Notes: generated from the letters alone by a model not told the origin. Positions 8,773-18,395 are shown, numbered from the stretch's first letter. The stretch: DNA of 64,000 nt from Ruegeria sp. HKCCD8929 (GCF_013031405.1 NZ_WPZY01000003.1:62001-126000); one strand, 5' to 3'. Made by a program: numbers and translations.

Positions 8773-9830
8773 CGCACCGTCACCGGGATGCAGTCGGCGC
8801 CTTCGGCCACAAGTGCCGCGCAGAAGCGGCGCGAATCGCTCAGATCATCGAAACCGAGCGCGCGTAGGCGGTAGAATGTTCGCCCGCCGCTGGCGGCCTT
8901 CTGGATCACCCGCTGCTTACCGTCCAGATAATCGCCGAAGCGGCCATAGAGACGGTCCCATTCGGCGCGCGCCACTTCCGGGCTTTCAAACGCGCCAAGC
9001 TGGGCCAAACGGGTGCCAACGGGCAGCGTGTCGGGTTCCACATCGAGGCCGACCGCCGCCTGCAGAGCCGCATCGACGGCGGCTTGCACATCGGCACTGC
9101 CTGCGGGCTTGGCTCCGCTGGGTGTGGCGCGGGCGGGGCGTGAGACCGGGCGGAGCGATTTGGTCACGCCCGGCGCATCAAGCAGCGCCACTTGCGGCTG
9201 TTCCGCGACCAGATCGGCGGGATCAATCGCGAGTTCCTCTTCGGGCTCAGCAAGGCTTGCCAGTTGTTCCTCCTGCGCGTCCGGCGACACTGTCTCCTCC
9301 GGCTCCGCAAGCTGGGCATCCGCAGTGCCAGCGTGCAGCGTTGCGTCCTGACCAGACGACTCTTCCTCAACTCTGAGCACCGCCTGTGTGGGCTGCAACT
9401 CACCCATCGGCGCGTCCTCGTCGGACAGCGACACCGGGCGCGGCGCCAGGATCAGGCGGTCGGGCGGCGGCGCGGCGGTGCCTTGCGCAGCCACCGCGTT
9501 GACGGCCAGCCCCTGGTGATCGGCAGGGGTCCCACCGGGATTCTCGGGCTGTATCCGCATCGGCCCTTCGACGGCGCGCACAACAGGCACACCGCTCACA
9601 TCACGGATCACCAGCTTGTAACCCCAGACGCCGATCCCGACGACCAGCGCCAGCGAGCCGACGGCGCCCAGAAAGCTGACCGCGCGGGCAAACCCGCCCG
9701 CCCCCTCCGGCGCCGGATCGGGGTCGTAATGCAGGTCATCCCGCGGTTCATACACTCCGGGCTGGAGCATCTGATCGGTGTATTGAACGTGACCGGGGCC
9801 CGTTTGCCCCGAGTAATCGTAACTCGCCAT
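8769..9830 (-). CDS. SPOR-domain membrane protein
   Basis: The protein has an N-terminal cytoplasmic stretch, one membrane segment (about residues 45-67, FLGAVGSLALVVGIGVWGYKLVI), a long acidic linker rich in Glu, Pro and Ala, and a C-terminal SPOR domain (about the last 80 residues, LAQLGAFESPEVARAEWDRL through ALGFDDLSDSRRFCAALVAEGADC). SPOR domains bind denuded septal glycan. I chose the ATG at 9830 over the one 8 codons upstream because AGGCGGA precedes it. It lies between argS and nagZ, the usual alphaproteobacterial location. It probably acts at the division site. Confidence 0.88.
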   Translation of the reverse strand: MASYDYSGQTGPGHVQYTDQMLQPGVYEPRDDLHYDPDPAPEGAGGFARAVSFLGAVGSLALVVGIGVWGYKLVIRDVSGVPVVRAVEGPMRIQPENPGGTPADHQGLAVNAVAAQGTAAPPPDRLILAPRPVSLSDEDAPMGELQPTQAVLRVEEESSGQDATLHAGTADAQLAEPEETVSPDAQEEQLASLAEPEEELAIDPADLVAEQPQVALLDAPGVTKSLRPVSRPARATPSGAKPAGSADVQAAVDAALQAAVGLDVEPDTLPVGTRLAQLGAFESPEVARAEWDRLYGRFGDYLDGKQRVIQKAASGGRTFYRLRALGFDDLSDSRRFCAALVAEGADCIPVTVR

Positions 9831-9917
9831 TTCCGCCTCACTGCCCTGATGCACCGCCTCTAGCGGTGCCCGGGTTTTCTTGTCTCTGCCTCGGACCGGC
9901 GGTTCGGGCGGTATTGG

Positions 9918-11663
9918 CTACCGCATCTCCTGCGCCGGCGTGACCCCAAGAATACCCAAGCCCGCTGAAATCACAACAGAAACGGCACGTGCCAGCGCCA
10001 TTTTCGATTGACTTGTGGCCGCATCGCCATCCTGCAGGAACCGCAGCGAGGTTACATCGTTGCCCTTGTTCCACAGCGCGTGGAAATCCCCTGCCAATTC
10101 ATAGAGATAGAAGGCAACGCGGTGCGGTTCATGGGTGCGCGCGGCGATCTCGACCAAGCGTGGCCATTCGGCCAGTTTCTTGGCAACAACCAGCTCAGAC
10201 TCGTGGTCGATCTTGCCCAGATCGGCGCCTTTGAGGGTCGCATTGTCTGCGGCAATCTCGGCCTCGGCGGCGCGGCGCAGCACGCTCATGACACGGGCAT
10301 GGGCGTATTGTACATAGAACACCGGGTTCTCGCGGCTCTGCTCCAGAACCTTGTCGAAATCGAAATCCAAGGGCGCGTCGTTCTTGCGGGTCAGCATGAC
10401 GAACCGGGTCACATCCGGGCCCACCTGATCCACCACATCGCGCAGGGTGACGAAGTTCCCTGCCCGCTTGGACATCTTGAACGGCTCGCCGTTCTTCCAC
10501 AGCTTCACCAACTGGGTCAGCTTGATATCCAGCGGCACCTGGCCATCCGACAGCGCTGAAACAGCCGCCTTCATCCGCTTGACATAGCCGCCGTGATCAG
10601 CGCCGAACACGTCGATCAGCTCGTCAAAGCCACGGGTCACCTTGTCGTAGTGATAGGCGATATCGGGGGCGAAATAGGTCCAGCTGCCATCCGATTTCTT
10701 CACCGGCCGGTCCACATCATCGCCGTGCTCGGTCGATTTGAACAGGGTCTGCTCGCGCGGCTCCCAATCCTCTGGCTTCTTGCCCTTGGGCGGCTCCAGC
10801 ACGCCCTCATAGATGAGGCCCTTGTCGTTGAGCAAAGCCAGCGCCGCCTCAATCCGGCCAGTGCCATACAGAGACTTCTCGGAAAAGAACACGTCCATCT
10901 CGACGCCAAGCTGTGCAAGATCCTCACGGATCAGGCTCATCATCGCGTCGGTGGCATAGTTTCGGACATCCTTCAGCCAGACCGACTCGGGCTGGCCAAC
11001 ATAGGCGTCCCCCACCTTGTCCTTCAGCGCCTGTCCGACCGCGACCAGATAGTCGCCCGGATATGTACCGTCAGGGAATTCGACCGCCTCACCATGCGCC
11101 TCAAGGTAACGCAAATAGACAGAGCGCGCCAAAACGTCGACCTGTGCGCCACCGTCGTTGATATAATACTCGCGAGTCACATCATGGCCGGAATAAGCCA
11201 GCAGGCTGGCCAGCGTATCACCGAACACTGCGCCCCGCGTGTGACCCACATGCACCGGACCGGTCGGGTTGGTCGAAACGAACTCGACATTGACCTTTCG
11301 CCCCTGCCCCATGGTCGAGCGGCCGTAATCGGTGCCCTTCTCCAGAACCGCAGCCAGAACACTCTGCCAAACGGCGGGCGCAAGCCGCAGGTTCAGAAAG
11401 CCCGGCCCGGCCACTTCGGCACTGGTGATCCGGTCATCGGCCGCCAGTTTCCCGGCCAGCGCCTCGGCAATGTCGCGCGGTTTCATCTTGGCCGGTTTCG
11501 CCAGCACCATCGCCGCGTTGGTCGCCATGTCGCCGTGGGCGGCGTCACGCGGCGGCTCGACCGCCACATTGTCAAAGCTCAGCCCCTCGGGCAGCGCGCC
11601 TTCGGATTGCATCTGCCCCAGCGCGTCCAGAACGAGGCTGCGGATCTCGGAAAACAGGTTCAT
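9918..11663 (-). CDS. argS: Arginyl-tRNA synthetase
   Basis: The 581-residue class I synthetase shows the HIGH-type motif HVGH at residues 138-141 ([13 protein letters not shown]) and KMSK at 396-399. The N-terminal Add1 domain and the C-terminal DALR-type anticodon-binding domain are both present. The frame opens 61 codons upstream into the divergent gene, but the ATG at 11663 has an AAAAGGACACCGAG leader and gives the normal N-terminus [15 protein letters not shown]. It is the first gene of the minus-strand run argS-SPOR-nagZ-scpA-scpB. Confidence 0.96.
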   Translation of the reverse strand: MNLFSEIRSLVLDALGQMQSEGALPEGLSFDNVAVEPPRDAAHGDMATNAAMVLAKPAKMKPRDIAEALAGKLAADDRITSAEVAGPGFLNLRLAPAVWQSVLAAVLEKGTDYGRSTMGQGRKVNVEFVSTNPTGPVHVGHTRGAVFGDTLASLLAYSGHDVTREYYINDGGAQVDVLARSVYLRYLEAHGEAVEFPDGTYPGDYLVAVGQALKDKVGDAYVGQPESVWLKDVRNYATDAMMSLIREDLAQLGVEMDVFFSEKSLYGTGRIEAALALLNDKGLIYEGVLEPPKGKKPEDWEPREQTLFKSTEHGDDVDRPVKKSDGSWTYFAPDIAYHYDKVTRGFDELIDVFGADHGGYVKRMKAAVSALSDGQVPLDIKLTQLVKLWKNGEPFKMSKRAGNFVTLRDVVDQVGPDVTRFVMLTRKNDAPLDFDFDKVLEQSRENPVFYVQYAHARVMSVLRRAAEAEIAADNATLKGADLGKIDHESELVVAKKLAEWPRLVEIAARTHEPHRVAFYLYELAGDFHALWNKGNDVTSLRFLQDGDAATSQSKMALARAVSVVISAGLGILGVTPAQEMR

Positions 11664-11794
11664 CTCGGTGTCCTTTTGCTTGCCCGGCGGTTTATCACGC
11701 AAGGCGGCAAGGTCAATGGAACCCGTCGGTTTGGGCTTGGCTTGCTGAGCGACCCGGGTACTGTCGGGGCAAATCACCAAACCGGAGATCACCG

Positions 11795-12346
11795 ATGCGA
11801 CCTGCCCTGCCCCTTTGCCTGACCCTATTGGCCCCGCTGCCGTCATTTGCTGAAATGGCGCGGCCTGAGGGGCACGTTCTGGTCTCCCTCGGCGGCGCCG
11901 TGTCGGAAACCAACCTGCCCGCTCGTGCCGCCGAGGACGGTGGCCTCTACGGCTTTCCAGAGGTCAGCTATGACGCCGCCGCCGGGTTCGATGCCGCCAT
12001 GCTGGACGGGCTGGAGCAGATCGAAATCACCATCCCCTACGGTCCCGAGGGCGATCAACGGAACATTGCTTTCTCCGGCCCGCTTTTGTCAGCGGTGATG
12101 GAGATGGCCGGTGCCTCTGGTAAAACCGCGAAACCAATGGCGATGGACGGCTATCAGGCGGAGATCCCTTGGGAGGACATCACTGAGCATCAGCCCATCC
12201 TCGCCACCCACGCGGACGGTGCACCGATGGGGATCGGCGGTTATGGCCCGACGATGATCGTGTTTCCGCCCACCGAAGACGACGAGACACGGCAGACACA
12301 GGCCAGCCAGCAGGTCTGGGCGCTGGCCTATATCGGGATCGAGTGA
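11795..12346 (+). CDS. Periplasmic protein of the oxidoreductase molybdopterin-binding fold
   Basis: The 183-residue product begins with a signal peptide ([19 protein letters not shown]). Its middle, [37 protein letters not shown] followed by [20 protein letters not shown], resembles the minimal sulfite-oxidase-like molybdopterin-binding domain. I do not see the cysteine that ligates molybdenum in sulfite oxidase, so it may bind no cofactor. It is divergent from argS and ends one base before the end of the convergent dgt gene. Its function is unknown. Confidence 0.7.
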   Translation: MRPALPLCLTLLAPLPSFAEMARPEGHVLVSLGGAVSETNLPARAAEDGGLYGFPEVSYDAAAGFDAAMLDGLEQIEITIPYGPEGDQRNIAFSGPLLSAVMEMAGASGKTAKPMAMDGYQAEIPWEDITEHQPILATHADGAPMGIGGYGPTMIVFPPTEDDETRQTQASQQVWALAYIGIE

Positions 12347-13504
12347 TCAGACCCGTTTCAGGTCCGCGTCCGTTAACCGGGCGTGATCCTGCAAGGCAAA
12401 GCGGTCGGTCATCCCGGCGATGTAATCGGACACAATCCGCGCCAGCGCCGTTTCATCCGGCGCGGCCTCGATATCGGGGTGCCAATGTTCGGGCATTTGT
12501 TTCGGATCGTTCAGGTAGATCGGAAACAGCTCTTCCAGAACCTGCGCCACCTGCGTCCGCACTTCCATCACCGAGGGCGCGCGGTACATGCGGGTGAACA
12601 GGAAGGCGCGGATTTCCTTGAGCCGGGTCCAAAGACCGGGCGAGAACTGAATGACCGGATAGCCCAACGCCCGCACCTCTTCGACTGACTGCGCGCCCGA
12701 TTGCGCCAGCAGCCCGCGCGAGGTGTCGATCACATCCGCCACCATGACACCAAAGACCCGCCGCAGCGCCTCATGCCTGCGGCGATAGGACTCGAGGCCC
12801 GGGTAGGCCCGGTCCACCTCGGCGTAACAGTCTCCGACGATGGGCAACTGCGCGATTTCTTCGTCGGTGAACAGTCCGGCGCGCAGCCCGTCATGCAGGT
12901 CGTGGTTGTTATAGGCGATATCGTCGGACAGTGCGGCCACCTGCGCCTCGGCACTGGCATGGGTGTGCAGTTCCAGATCGAAACACGTGTTGCATTCGGC
13001 AAGCGCCCAAGGCAGCTCCCCCACCACGGGCCCGTTATGTTTCGCAATAGCTTCAAGGGTTTCCCAAGTGAGGTTCAACCCGTCGAACCCGGCATAATGC
13101 CGTTCCAGACTGGTCACGATCCGGATCGCCTGCGCATTGTGATCGAACCCGCCATAAGGCGCCATCAGCGCGTGCAGCGCGTCCTCTCCGGTATGGCCAA
13201 AGGGCGTGTGGCCCAGATCATGCGCCAGCGCCACCGCCTCGGTCAGCTCCGGATTCAACCCCAGCGCACCGGCGATGGTCCGCGCCACCTGCGCCACCTC
13301 GATGGAATGGGTCAAACGGGTGCGGTAATTGTCACCCTCATGCTCAACAAACACTTGCGTCTTGTGCTTGAGACGCCGGAACGCGCTGGCGTGAATGATC
13401 CGGTCGCGGTCACGCTGAAAGCATGACCGGAAACTGCTCTCCTCCTCCGGCACCAGCCGCCCCCTGGCGCGGTTCGGATCCGAGGCAAAACCCGCTCGCT
13501 CCAA
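12347..13504 (-). CDS. dgt: Deoxyguanosinetriphosphate triphosphohydrolase-like protein
   Basis: This 385-residue HD-domain protein fits the dGTPase-like family. The metal ligands are visible in RLTHSIEVAQVARTIAGALGL and AVALAHDLGHTPFGHTGEDAL. Further family segments are EALAKHNG-like EAIAKHNGPV and DDIAYNNHDLHDGLRAG. Family members hydrolyse dNTPs to deoxynucleoside and tripolyphosphate; substrate preference cannot be read from sequence. The alphaproteobacterial form is shorter than E. coli Dgt. It is divergent from the IscA-type gene, with about 76 bp between the starts. Confidence 0.92.
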   Translation of the reverse strand: MERAGFASDPNRARGRLVPEEESSFRSCFQRDRDRIIHASAFRRLKHKTQVFVEHEGDNYRTRLTHSIEVAQVARTIAGALGLNPELTEAVALAHDLGHTPFGHTGEDALHALMAPYGGFDHNAQAIRIVTSLERHYAGFDGLNLTWETLEAIAKHNGPVVGELPWALAECNTCFDLELHTHASAEAQVAALSDDIAYNNHDLHDGLRAGLFTDEEIAQLPIVGDCYAEVDRAYPGLESYRRRHEALRRVFGVMVADVIDTSRGLLAQSGAQSVEEVRALGYPVIQFSPGLWTRLKEIRAFLFTRMYRAPSVMEVRTQVAQVLEELFPIYLNDPKQMPEHWHPDIEAAPDETALARIVSDYIAGMTDRFALQDHARLTDADLKRV

Positions 13505-13580
13505 TGGTCTTGTCCTTGTCGCCTGTCGTCAGCCTTTCTATATGGTAGGATGCCTGAGAATGAAACCATCGGAGTCCGGC

Positions 13581-13904
13581 ATGAACCTGCCCCCCAGAGT
13601 GACCGACCGCGCCTTTGAGCGCCTCGCCGAGATCGGTGCGGCTGATCAGGGACAAGCCCTGCGCGTCGCGGTGGAAGGCGGCGGATGTTCCGGCTTTCAG
13701 TACGAAATTGCGCTGGATGCCCCCAAGGACGACGATCTGGTGCTGGAAGGCAACGGGCAGAAAGTGGTGGTGGACGCAATCTCGCTGCCGTTTCTGGAAA
13801 ATGCCACCATCGACTTCACCGAGGAACTGATCGGTGCGCGTTTCGTGATCGAAAATCCGAATGCCACCTCGTCCTGCGGCTGCGGCACGTCCTTTTCGAT
13901 GTAA
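13581..13904 (+). CDS. Iron-sulfur cluster assembly accessory protein (IscA/ErpA type)
   Basis: The 107-residue A-type carrier has the three conserved cysteines: one in EGGGCSGFQY and two in the C-terminal SSCGCGTSFSM. It should receive and pass on Fe-S clusters. The ATG at 13581 gives the standard N-terminus and lies close to a short leader; the frame opens 13 codons earlier. It stands alone rather than in a suf operon, which fits an ErpA/IscA-like carrier, but the subtype cannot be settled. A modular hairpin element starts 24 bp after the stop. Confidence 0.92.
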   Translation: MNLPPRVTDRAFERLAEIGAADQGQALRVAVEGGGCSGFQYEIALDAPKDDDLVLEGNGQKVVVDAISLPFLENATIDFTEELIGARFVIENPNATSSCGCGTSFSM

Positions 13905-13927
13905 GCGCCCCTGGGCGGCCTGTGACA

Positions 13928-14032
13928 GGGGGCGCTGCCCCCGTCGCGCGGGGCGCGACTCCCCCGGGATATTTATGAACAGAAGAAGGGCAGAGCGCGG
14001 CCCCTTGCTTCTTCTGTTCATAAATATCCCGG
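13928..14032 (+). repeat. Modular intergenic element, copy 1, with an inverted second tail
   Basis: Reading after the IscA-type gene: hairpin A, GGGGGC-GCT-GCCCCC (13928-13942); hairpin B, GTCGCGC-GGG-GCGCGAC (13943-13959); then a conserved tail (13962-13988) reading CCCCGGGATATTT, one base, TGAACAGAAGAAG. After 19 bp a second tail in the opposite orientation (14008-14032) makes a perfect 25-bp inverted repeat with the first. The gap to xth holds no gene. Relatives lie at 23569, 31467, 53703 and 63651. Confidence 0.85.
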
Positions 14033-14132
14033 AGCGCGAGGCAGAGCCTCGCAAAATACCCAGGACCCGCATCTTGCCCCACATCCGCATCTGGGCGATA
14101 GATCGTCAGGAACAGATCCCCGGGGGCCGCGC

Positions 14133-14936
14133 ATGAAAATCGCCACGTTCAACATCAACGGCATCAAGGCCCGGGCCGAAGCCCTGCCCCGCTGGCTGGA
14201 TGACGCGCAACCCGACGTGGTTCTGCTGCAAGAAATCAAATCGGTGGATGAGGCGTTTCCGCGCGCGCTGTTCGAAGAACGTGGGTACAACGTGGAAACC
14301 CACGGACAGAAGGGGTTCAACGGTGTAGCGATCCTGTCAAAGCTTCCGCTGGAGGACGTGACGCGCGGCTTGCCCGGCGATGACAGCGACGAACAGGCGC
14401 GGTGGATCGAGGCCACGGTGGTGGGCAAACGGGCGCTGCGGATTTGCGGGCTTTATCTGCCCAACGGCAATCCGGTCGAACTGGAAAATGGTACGCCCTT
14501 GCCGGGCGGCAAGTATGATTACAAACTTAAATGGATGGAGCGTCTGCGCGCGCGGGCTGCCGAGTTGATCGCATGCGAGGAACCGGCGCTGATGGCTGGG
14601 GACTACAACATCATTCCACAGGCCGAGGACGCCAAGCGCCCGGATGCCTGGCGCGAGGATGCCCTGTTCCGGCCCGAGAGCCGGGCCGCGTTTCGCCGCA
14701 TCCTGAATCTGGGCTACACCGAGGCGTTCCGTGCCCGCACCCAAGGTGCTGGCCATTATTCATTCTGGGACTATCAGGCCGGGGCTTGGAACAAGAATGA
14801 CGGGATCCGCATCGATCACTTTCTGCTGACCCCGCAGGCCGCCGATCTGATGCGGGACTGCCGGATCGACGCCGAGATACGCGGGCACGAGAAACCCTCG
14901 GATCACGTGCCGGTCTGGATCGAACTGGACCTCTAA
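14133..14936 (+). CDS. xth: Exodeoxyribonuclease III
   Basis: The 267-residue AP endonuclease/3'-exonuclease of the EEP fold repairs abasic sites. Motifs in order are MKIATFNINGIKAR (metal-site Asn), LLQEIKS (metal Glu), GDYNIIP (Asp/Asn of the active site), RIDHFLL and SDHVPVW (catalytic His). Length and order fit Xth. It lies between the modular repeat element and a convergent monooxygenase gene, and is probably a single transcription unit. Confidence 0.94.
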   Translation: MKIATFNINGIKARAEALPRWLDDAQPDVVLLQEIKSVDEAFPRALFEERGYNVETHGQKGFNGVAILSKLPLEDVTRGLPGDDSDEQARWIEATVVGKRALRICGLYLPNGNPVELENGTPLPGGKYDYKLKWMERLRARAAELIACEEPALMAGDYNIIPQAEDAKRPDAWREDALFRPESRAAFRRILNLGYTEAFRARTQGAGHYSFWDYQAGAWNKNDGIRIDHFLLTPQAADLMRDCRIDAEIRGHEKPSDHVPVWIELDL

Positions 14937-14943
14937 ATCGCCT

Positions 14944-16095
14944 CTATCCGGCAGTCACGTCGTGGCTGTAAATCCACTCATATCGGCGGCCAAGCCGCGG
15001 ACCCAAGACCCGAAGCGCCAGTTGAGCGACCTCGCGCACCGGGCTGCGAAAGTGAAAATTGCGCGCGTTTGCGGCGGCGGCGGCGACCACGTGGCGGGCG
15101 CGGTCCTTTCGAGCCAACTCATAGGATGACAGCGCCGAGGCGAGATCCAGGTGCCCTTCCAGCGACCGGGCCAGCACCCAGGCATCCTCCAGCGCAAGAC
15201 ACGCCCCCTGTGCCATGAAGGGCAGCGTCGGATGCGCGGCGTCACCCAACAGGGCCACTGCGCCATTCTGCCATGACGGTGCAACCGGGCGCAGAAACAG
15301 GGCCCAGAGATGGGTTTCGCGCACCTGCGCGAGCACCTCCCCGACCGGACCGCCAAAATCGGCAAACCGGGAACGCAGCTCGTTTGGATCGCCCTGACGC
15401 CGCCATCCCTCTTCGAGCCAGTCCGAACGCTCTTCGACGGCCACGATGTTCATCAGTGTCTGGTCGCGGAGAGGATAGGTTACTACGTGCCGCCCCGGCC
15501 CCATGGTCAAATCCGCACGCGGGGTGTCATTACGATGGGTCCAGGGAATGGTCGCACGCCACGCAACCTGATGGGTGAATTTCGGGGTTTCGGTGCCGTT
15601 CAGTTCGGTCCGGATGGTGCTGCGGCCCCCATCGGCGGCGATGGCGCAATCGGCAGAGATCACTTCGCCGCCCGCCAACTCGACTTCCGCCTGATTTCCC
15701 ACCCTCCGGGCAGTCGCCACCTGCTGACCCAGACGAATCTCAACCCCGGAGCGGATGGCGGCGGCATGCAGCAACTCGATCAGGTCGGCGCGGTGATAAT
15801 AGTAGGTCGATCCGGCCGCAGGGCCCGGCACCTCGCTGACCAACCGTCCCGCGCGGTAGTCACGCAGCGCGGTGCCGTGCGAGCGCAGGCCCGCCTCGGG
15901 CACATCGCCGACCACATTCAGGCCGCGCAACACGGCCATACCGTTGGCACTGATTTGAAGGCCTGCCCCCATTTCGGTGATCTCGCCGGCCTGTTCCAGC
16001 ACAGTCACCTCGGCTCCGGTCTGGCGCAGCGCCACGGCTGCGGCCAGCCCCCCGATCCCTGCGCCGATCACGCAGATATTCCGTCCGTCTGTCAT
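14944..16095 (-). CDS. FAD-dependent aromatic-ring monooxygenase (salicylate hydroxylase-like)
   Basis: This 383-residue group A flavin monooxygenase has the N-terminal dinucleotide motif VIGAGIGGLAAAVALRQTG, the middle ADGGRSTIRTEL (DG-type) motif, and the GD motif LLGDAAHPTLPFMAQGACLALEDA. Relatives hydroxylate salicylate, 6-hydroxynicotinate and similar aromatics using NAD(P)H. No aromatic catabolic genes are adjacent, so the substrate is open. It is tail to tail with xth (7 bp) and downstream of dksA on the same strand; a terminator separates it from dksA. Confidence 0.82.
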   Translation of the reverse strand: MTDGRNICVIGAGIGGLAAAVALRQTGAEVTVLEQAGEITEMGAGLQISANGMAVLRGLNVVGDVPEAGLRSHGTALRDYRAGRLVSEVPGPAAGSTYYYHRADLIELLHAAAIRSGVEIRLGQQVATARRVGNQAEVELAGGEVISADCAIAADGGRSTIRTELNGTETPKFTHQVAWRATIPWTHRNDTPRADLTMGPGRHVVTYPLRDQTLMNIVAVEERSDWLEEGWRRQGDPNELRSRFADFGGPVGEVLAQVRETHLWALFLRPVAPSWQNGAVALLGDAAHPTLPFMAQGACLALEDAWVLARSLEGHLDLASALSSYELARKDRARHVVAAAAANARNFHFRSPVREVAQLALRVLGPRLGRRYEWIYSHDVTAG

Positions 16096-16116
16096 AACGC
16101 CACCGGTTTAACGCAA

Positions 16117-16145
16117 AAACGCCAGAGCAACAGGCCCCGGCGTTT
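16117..16145 (-). terminator. Intrinsic terminator after dksA
   Basis: On the minus strand, AAACGCC pairs with GGCGTTT (16139-16145 with 16117-16123) around a 15-nt loop. The second arm runs on into two more T, giving TTTTT. It lies between dksA and the monooxygenase gene, so the two are probably transcribed separately. Confidence 0.6.
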
Positions 16146-16169
16146 GAGATTTCAGTTGACGCTTCGCGG

Positions 16170-16592
16170 TCAATCGTCGCGGTGGACCTTCTCGCGGCGT
16201 TCGTGACGTTCCTGAGCCTCCAGCGTCATGGTGGCAATCGGACGCGCATCCAGACGACGCAGCGAAATCGGATCGCCGGTCACCTCGCAATACCCGTATT
16301 CACCCTCGTCGATCCGGCGCAGCGCCGAGTCGATCTTGGCCACCAGTTTGCGCTGACGATCCCGGGTGCGCAGTTCCAGCGCACGGTCGGTTTCCTCGCT
16401 GGCGCGGTCGGCGACGTCAGGAATGTTGCGGGTATTGTCCTGCAGCCCCTCGATGGTATCGCGGCTTCCCGCCAGAAGTTCGTTTTTCCAGTTCAGCAGC
16501 TTGCGGCGGAAATACTCAAGCTGGCGGTCATTCATGAAAGGTTCATCTTCAGCCGGGCGATAATCTTCCGGCAGAAAAACTTCCTGCTTCAT
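16170..16592 (-). CDS. dksA: RNA polymerase-binding protein DksA (single-cysteine form)
   Basis: The 140-residue protein has the DksA coiled-coil region (FMNDRQLEYFRRKLLNWKNELL onward), including the tip residues in NIPDVADRASEETDRALELRTRDR. The C-terminal finger region reads YGYCEVTGDPISLRRLDARPIATMTLEAQE. Of the four zinc cysteines of E. coli DksA only Cys102 remains. A single-cysteine DksA is known from Rhodobacter sphaeroides, so this is a lineage trait and not damage. With ppGpp it would tune rRNA and amino-acid promoters. The ATG at 16592 follows GGGAGCAAAT; an upstream in-frame ATG is unlikely. Confidence 0.9.
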   Translation of the reverse strand: MKQEVFLPEDYRPAEDEPFMNDRQLEYFRRKLLNWKNELLAGSRDTIEGLQDNTRNIPDVADRASEETDRALELRTRDRQRKLVAKIDSALRRIDEGEYGYCEVTGDPISLRRLDARPIATMTLEAQERHERREKVHRDD

Positions 16593-16977
16593 ATTTGCTC
16601 CCTCAGAATGGCCTGAAACGTCGGTCGCAGTTGTTTGGCCTGACATTCGGCACCCCCTTTTGCGCTGCATTTATCCGACGGGGCCGAGAATGTCACTACA
16701 CAAACTCCATACCTGTCGGCCAAATTCCGCGCCATGTCTTGATATGAGACAAGTGCTGCCAAAACCTCGTTTTTCTATGGAATTCCCCAGGCCATTTTAT
16801 GGCAGCCGCCGCCGCTTCCGGCCGCAGATCGGCAGCGAATCAAGTGGAAGGGTTTGCAAGAACAGGAAAATCCCCGGCATCGCGACGCTGCGGCCTCTCT
16901 TGTCAAAAAAGACGGGCCCCTTTAACTCGCATTAAACGTTACTCTGCCTGCGCAGTTTATGATCTCAGAGAGGCCCC
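16593..16977. other. Divergent intergenic region between dksA and the MoxR gene
   Basis: This gap of 385 bp has no convincing gene. Possible promoter parts facing the MoxR gene are TTGTCA at 16900-16905 and a TATGAT hexamer at 16958-16963, but their spacing does not pair well. The dksA promoter must also lie here. The stretch 16670-16800 is AT-richer than its surroundings. I saw no clear RNA structure. Confidence 0.4.
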
Positions 16978-17823
16978 ATGACCGCACGTTTCGAAGGCAC
17001 CGCCGAATATGTGGCGACCGATGACCTGACCATCGCGGTGAATGCCGCCGTGACGCTGGAGCGCCCGCTGCTGGTCAAGGGTGAGCCGGGCACCGGCAAG
17101 ACGGAACTCGCCAAACAGGTTGCAGGCGCGCTGGGTCTACGGATGATCGAGTGGAACATCAAATCCACCACTCGCGCCCAGCAGGGCCTTTATGAATACG
17201 ATGCCGTCAGCCGGTTACGCGACAGTCAGCTTGGCGACGAGCGCGTGCATGATGTCAGCAACTACATCAAGAAAGGCAAGCTGTGGCAGGCCTTTGAGGC
17301 GGATGAAAAGATCGTGCTGCTGATCGATGAGATCGATAAGGCTGACATCGAGTTTCCCAACGACCTGCTGCAGGAACTCGACAAGATGGAGTTCCATGTC
17401 TACGAGACCGGCGCGACCATCCAGGCTAAACACCGCCCGATTGTCATCATCACCTCGAACAATGAAAAGGAACTGCCCGACGCCTTCCTGCGCCGCTGTT
17501 TCTTCCACTACATCCGGTTTCCCGATGAGACGACGATGCGCAAGATCGTCGAGGTGCATCACCCCGGCATCAAGGAATCACTTCTGACCACCGCTCTGAC
17601 CCAGTTCTACGAGATTCGCGAAACCTCGGGTCTCAAGAAAAAACCCTCGACCTCCGAGGTTCTGGACTGGCTCAAGCTGTTGCTGGCCGAGGATCTGACC
17701 GCCGAAGACCTCAAGCGCGACGGCGCCAGCGCCCTGCCGAAACTGCACGGCGCGCTGCTGAAGAACGAGCAGGATGTGCATCTGTTCGAGCGTCTGGCCT
17801 TCATGGTGCGGGGACAACGCTAG
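16978..17823 (+). CDS. MoxR-type AAA+ ATPase
   Basis: The 281-residue protein has Walker A GEPGTGKT (residues 35-42), Walker B IVLLIDEID (112-120), sensor 1 ITSNNEK and an arginine-finger region PDAFLRRCFFHY. It lacks the long C-terminal part of RavA. MoxR ATPases usually work with a von Willebrand factor A protein in cofactor insertion or complex maturation. The likely partner, a CoxE-like VWA protein, lies 2.1 kb downstream at 19938 on the same strand, with three unrelated genes between. This resembles the CoxD/CoxE pair of CO dehydrogenase maturation, but no cox structural genes are adjacent. Confidence 0.88.
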   Translation: MTARFEGTAEYVATDDLTIAVNAAVTLERPLLVKGEPGTGKTELAKQVAGALGLRMIEWNIKSTTRAQQGLYEYDAVSRLRDSQLGDERVHDVSNYIKKGKLWQAFEADEKIVLLIDEIDKADIEFPNDLLQELDKMEFHVYETGATIQAKHRPIVIITSNNEKELPDAFLRRCFFHYIRFPDETTMRKIVEVHHPGIKESLLTTALTQFYEIRETSGLKKKPSTSEVLDWLKLLLAEDLTAEDLKRDGASALPKLHGALLKNEQDVHLFERLAFMVRGQR

Positions 17824-17945
17824 GCGGCAAATGCCGCGTTTGCGGCCCCTGCCCGCTTGCCTTGATCGGACCGGGATGCGACCATGCCGCTTGTCGTGAC
17901 CGGTGCAGGCTGGTCGAAACCGTGCAACACCGGGGAAATGAAAGC

Positions 17946-18395
17946 GTGACCAGTGAACTCGTCATCCGGGCACTGCGCCCAACGGACCGGCCCGAATGGG
18001 CCGAATTGTGGCGGGACTATCTGGCGTTTTATGAAACCGCGGTGCCGGATGAGGTCTATGACAGCACCTTTGCCCGCCTGCTGGGCGACGATCCGCAAGA
18101 TTTCTCGTGCTTCGTGGCCGAGTTGGACGGGCGGCTGGTGGGCCTGACCCATTACCTGTTTCACCGCCACGCCTGGAAGGTTGAAAACACCTGCTACCTG
18201 CAGGACCTCTATGCCCGCCCCGAAGCGCGCGGCACCGGGGTCGGCCGCGCCCTGATCGAGGCGGTCTATGCCGAGGCCGACCGCCAGCGCGCGCCCTCGG
18301 TCTATTGGCTGACGCAGGATTTCAACGAAACCGCGCGCAAGCTGTATGACCGCGTGGGCAAGCTGACGCCCTTCATCCGGTACAACCGCCCATGA
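17946..18395 (+). CDS. GNAT-family N-acetyltransferase
   Basis: The product of about 149 residues has the GNAT core: LVIRALRPTDRPEWAELWRDYL at the N-terminus, the acetyl-CoA loop ARPEARGTGVGRALIEAVYAEA, and the C-terminal SVYWLTQDFNETARKLYDRVG. The substrate is unknown. I chose a GTG start at 17946 because it gives the normal N-terminus; the frame opens 28 codons earlier, but that stretch is not GNAT-like. It overlaps the next gene (DUF2927) by 4 bp, so the two are translationally coupled. Confidence 0.8.
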   Translation: MTSELVIRALRPTDRPEWAELWRDYLAFYETAVPDEVYDSTFARLLGDDPQDFSCFVAELDGRLVGLTHYLFHRHAWKVENTCYLQDLYARPEARGTGVGRALIEAVYAEADRQRAPSVYWLTQDFNETARKLYDRVGKLTPFIRYNRP

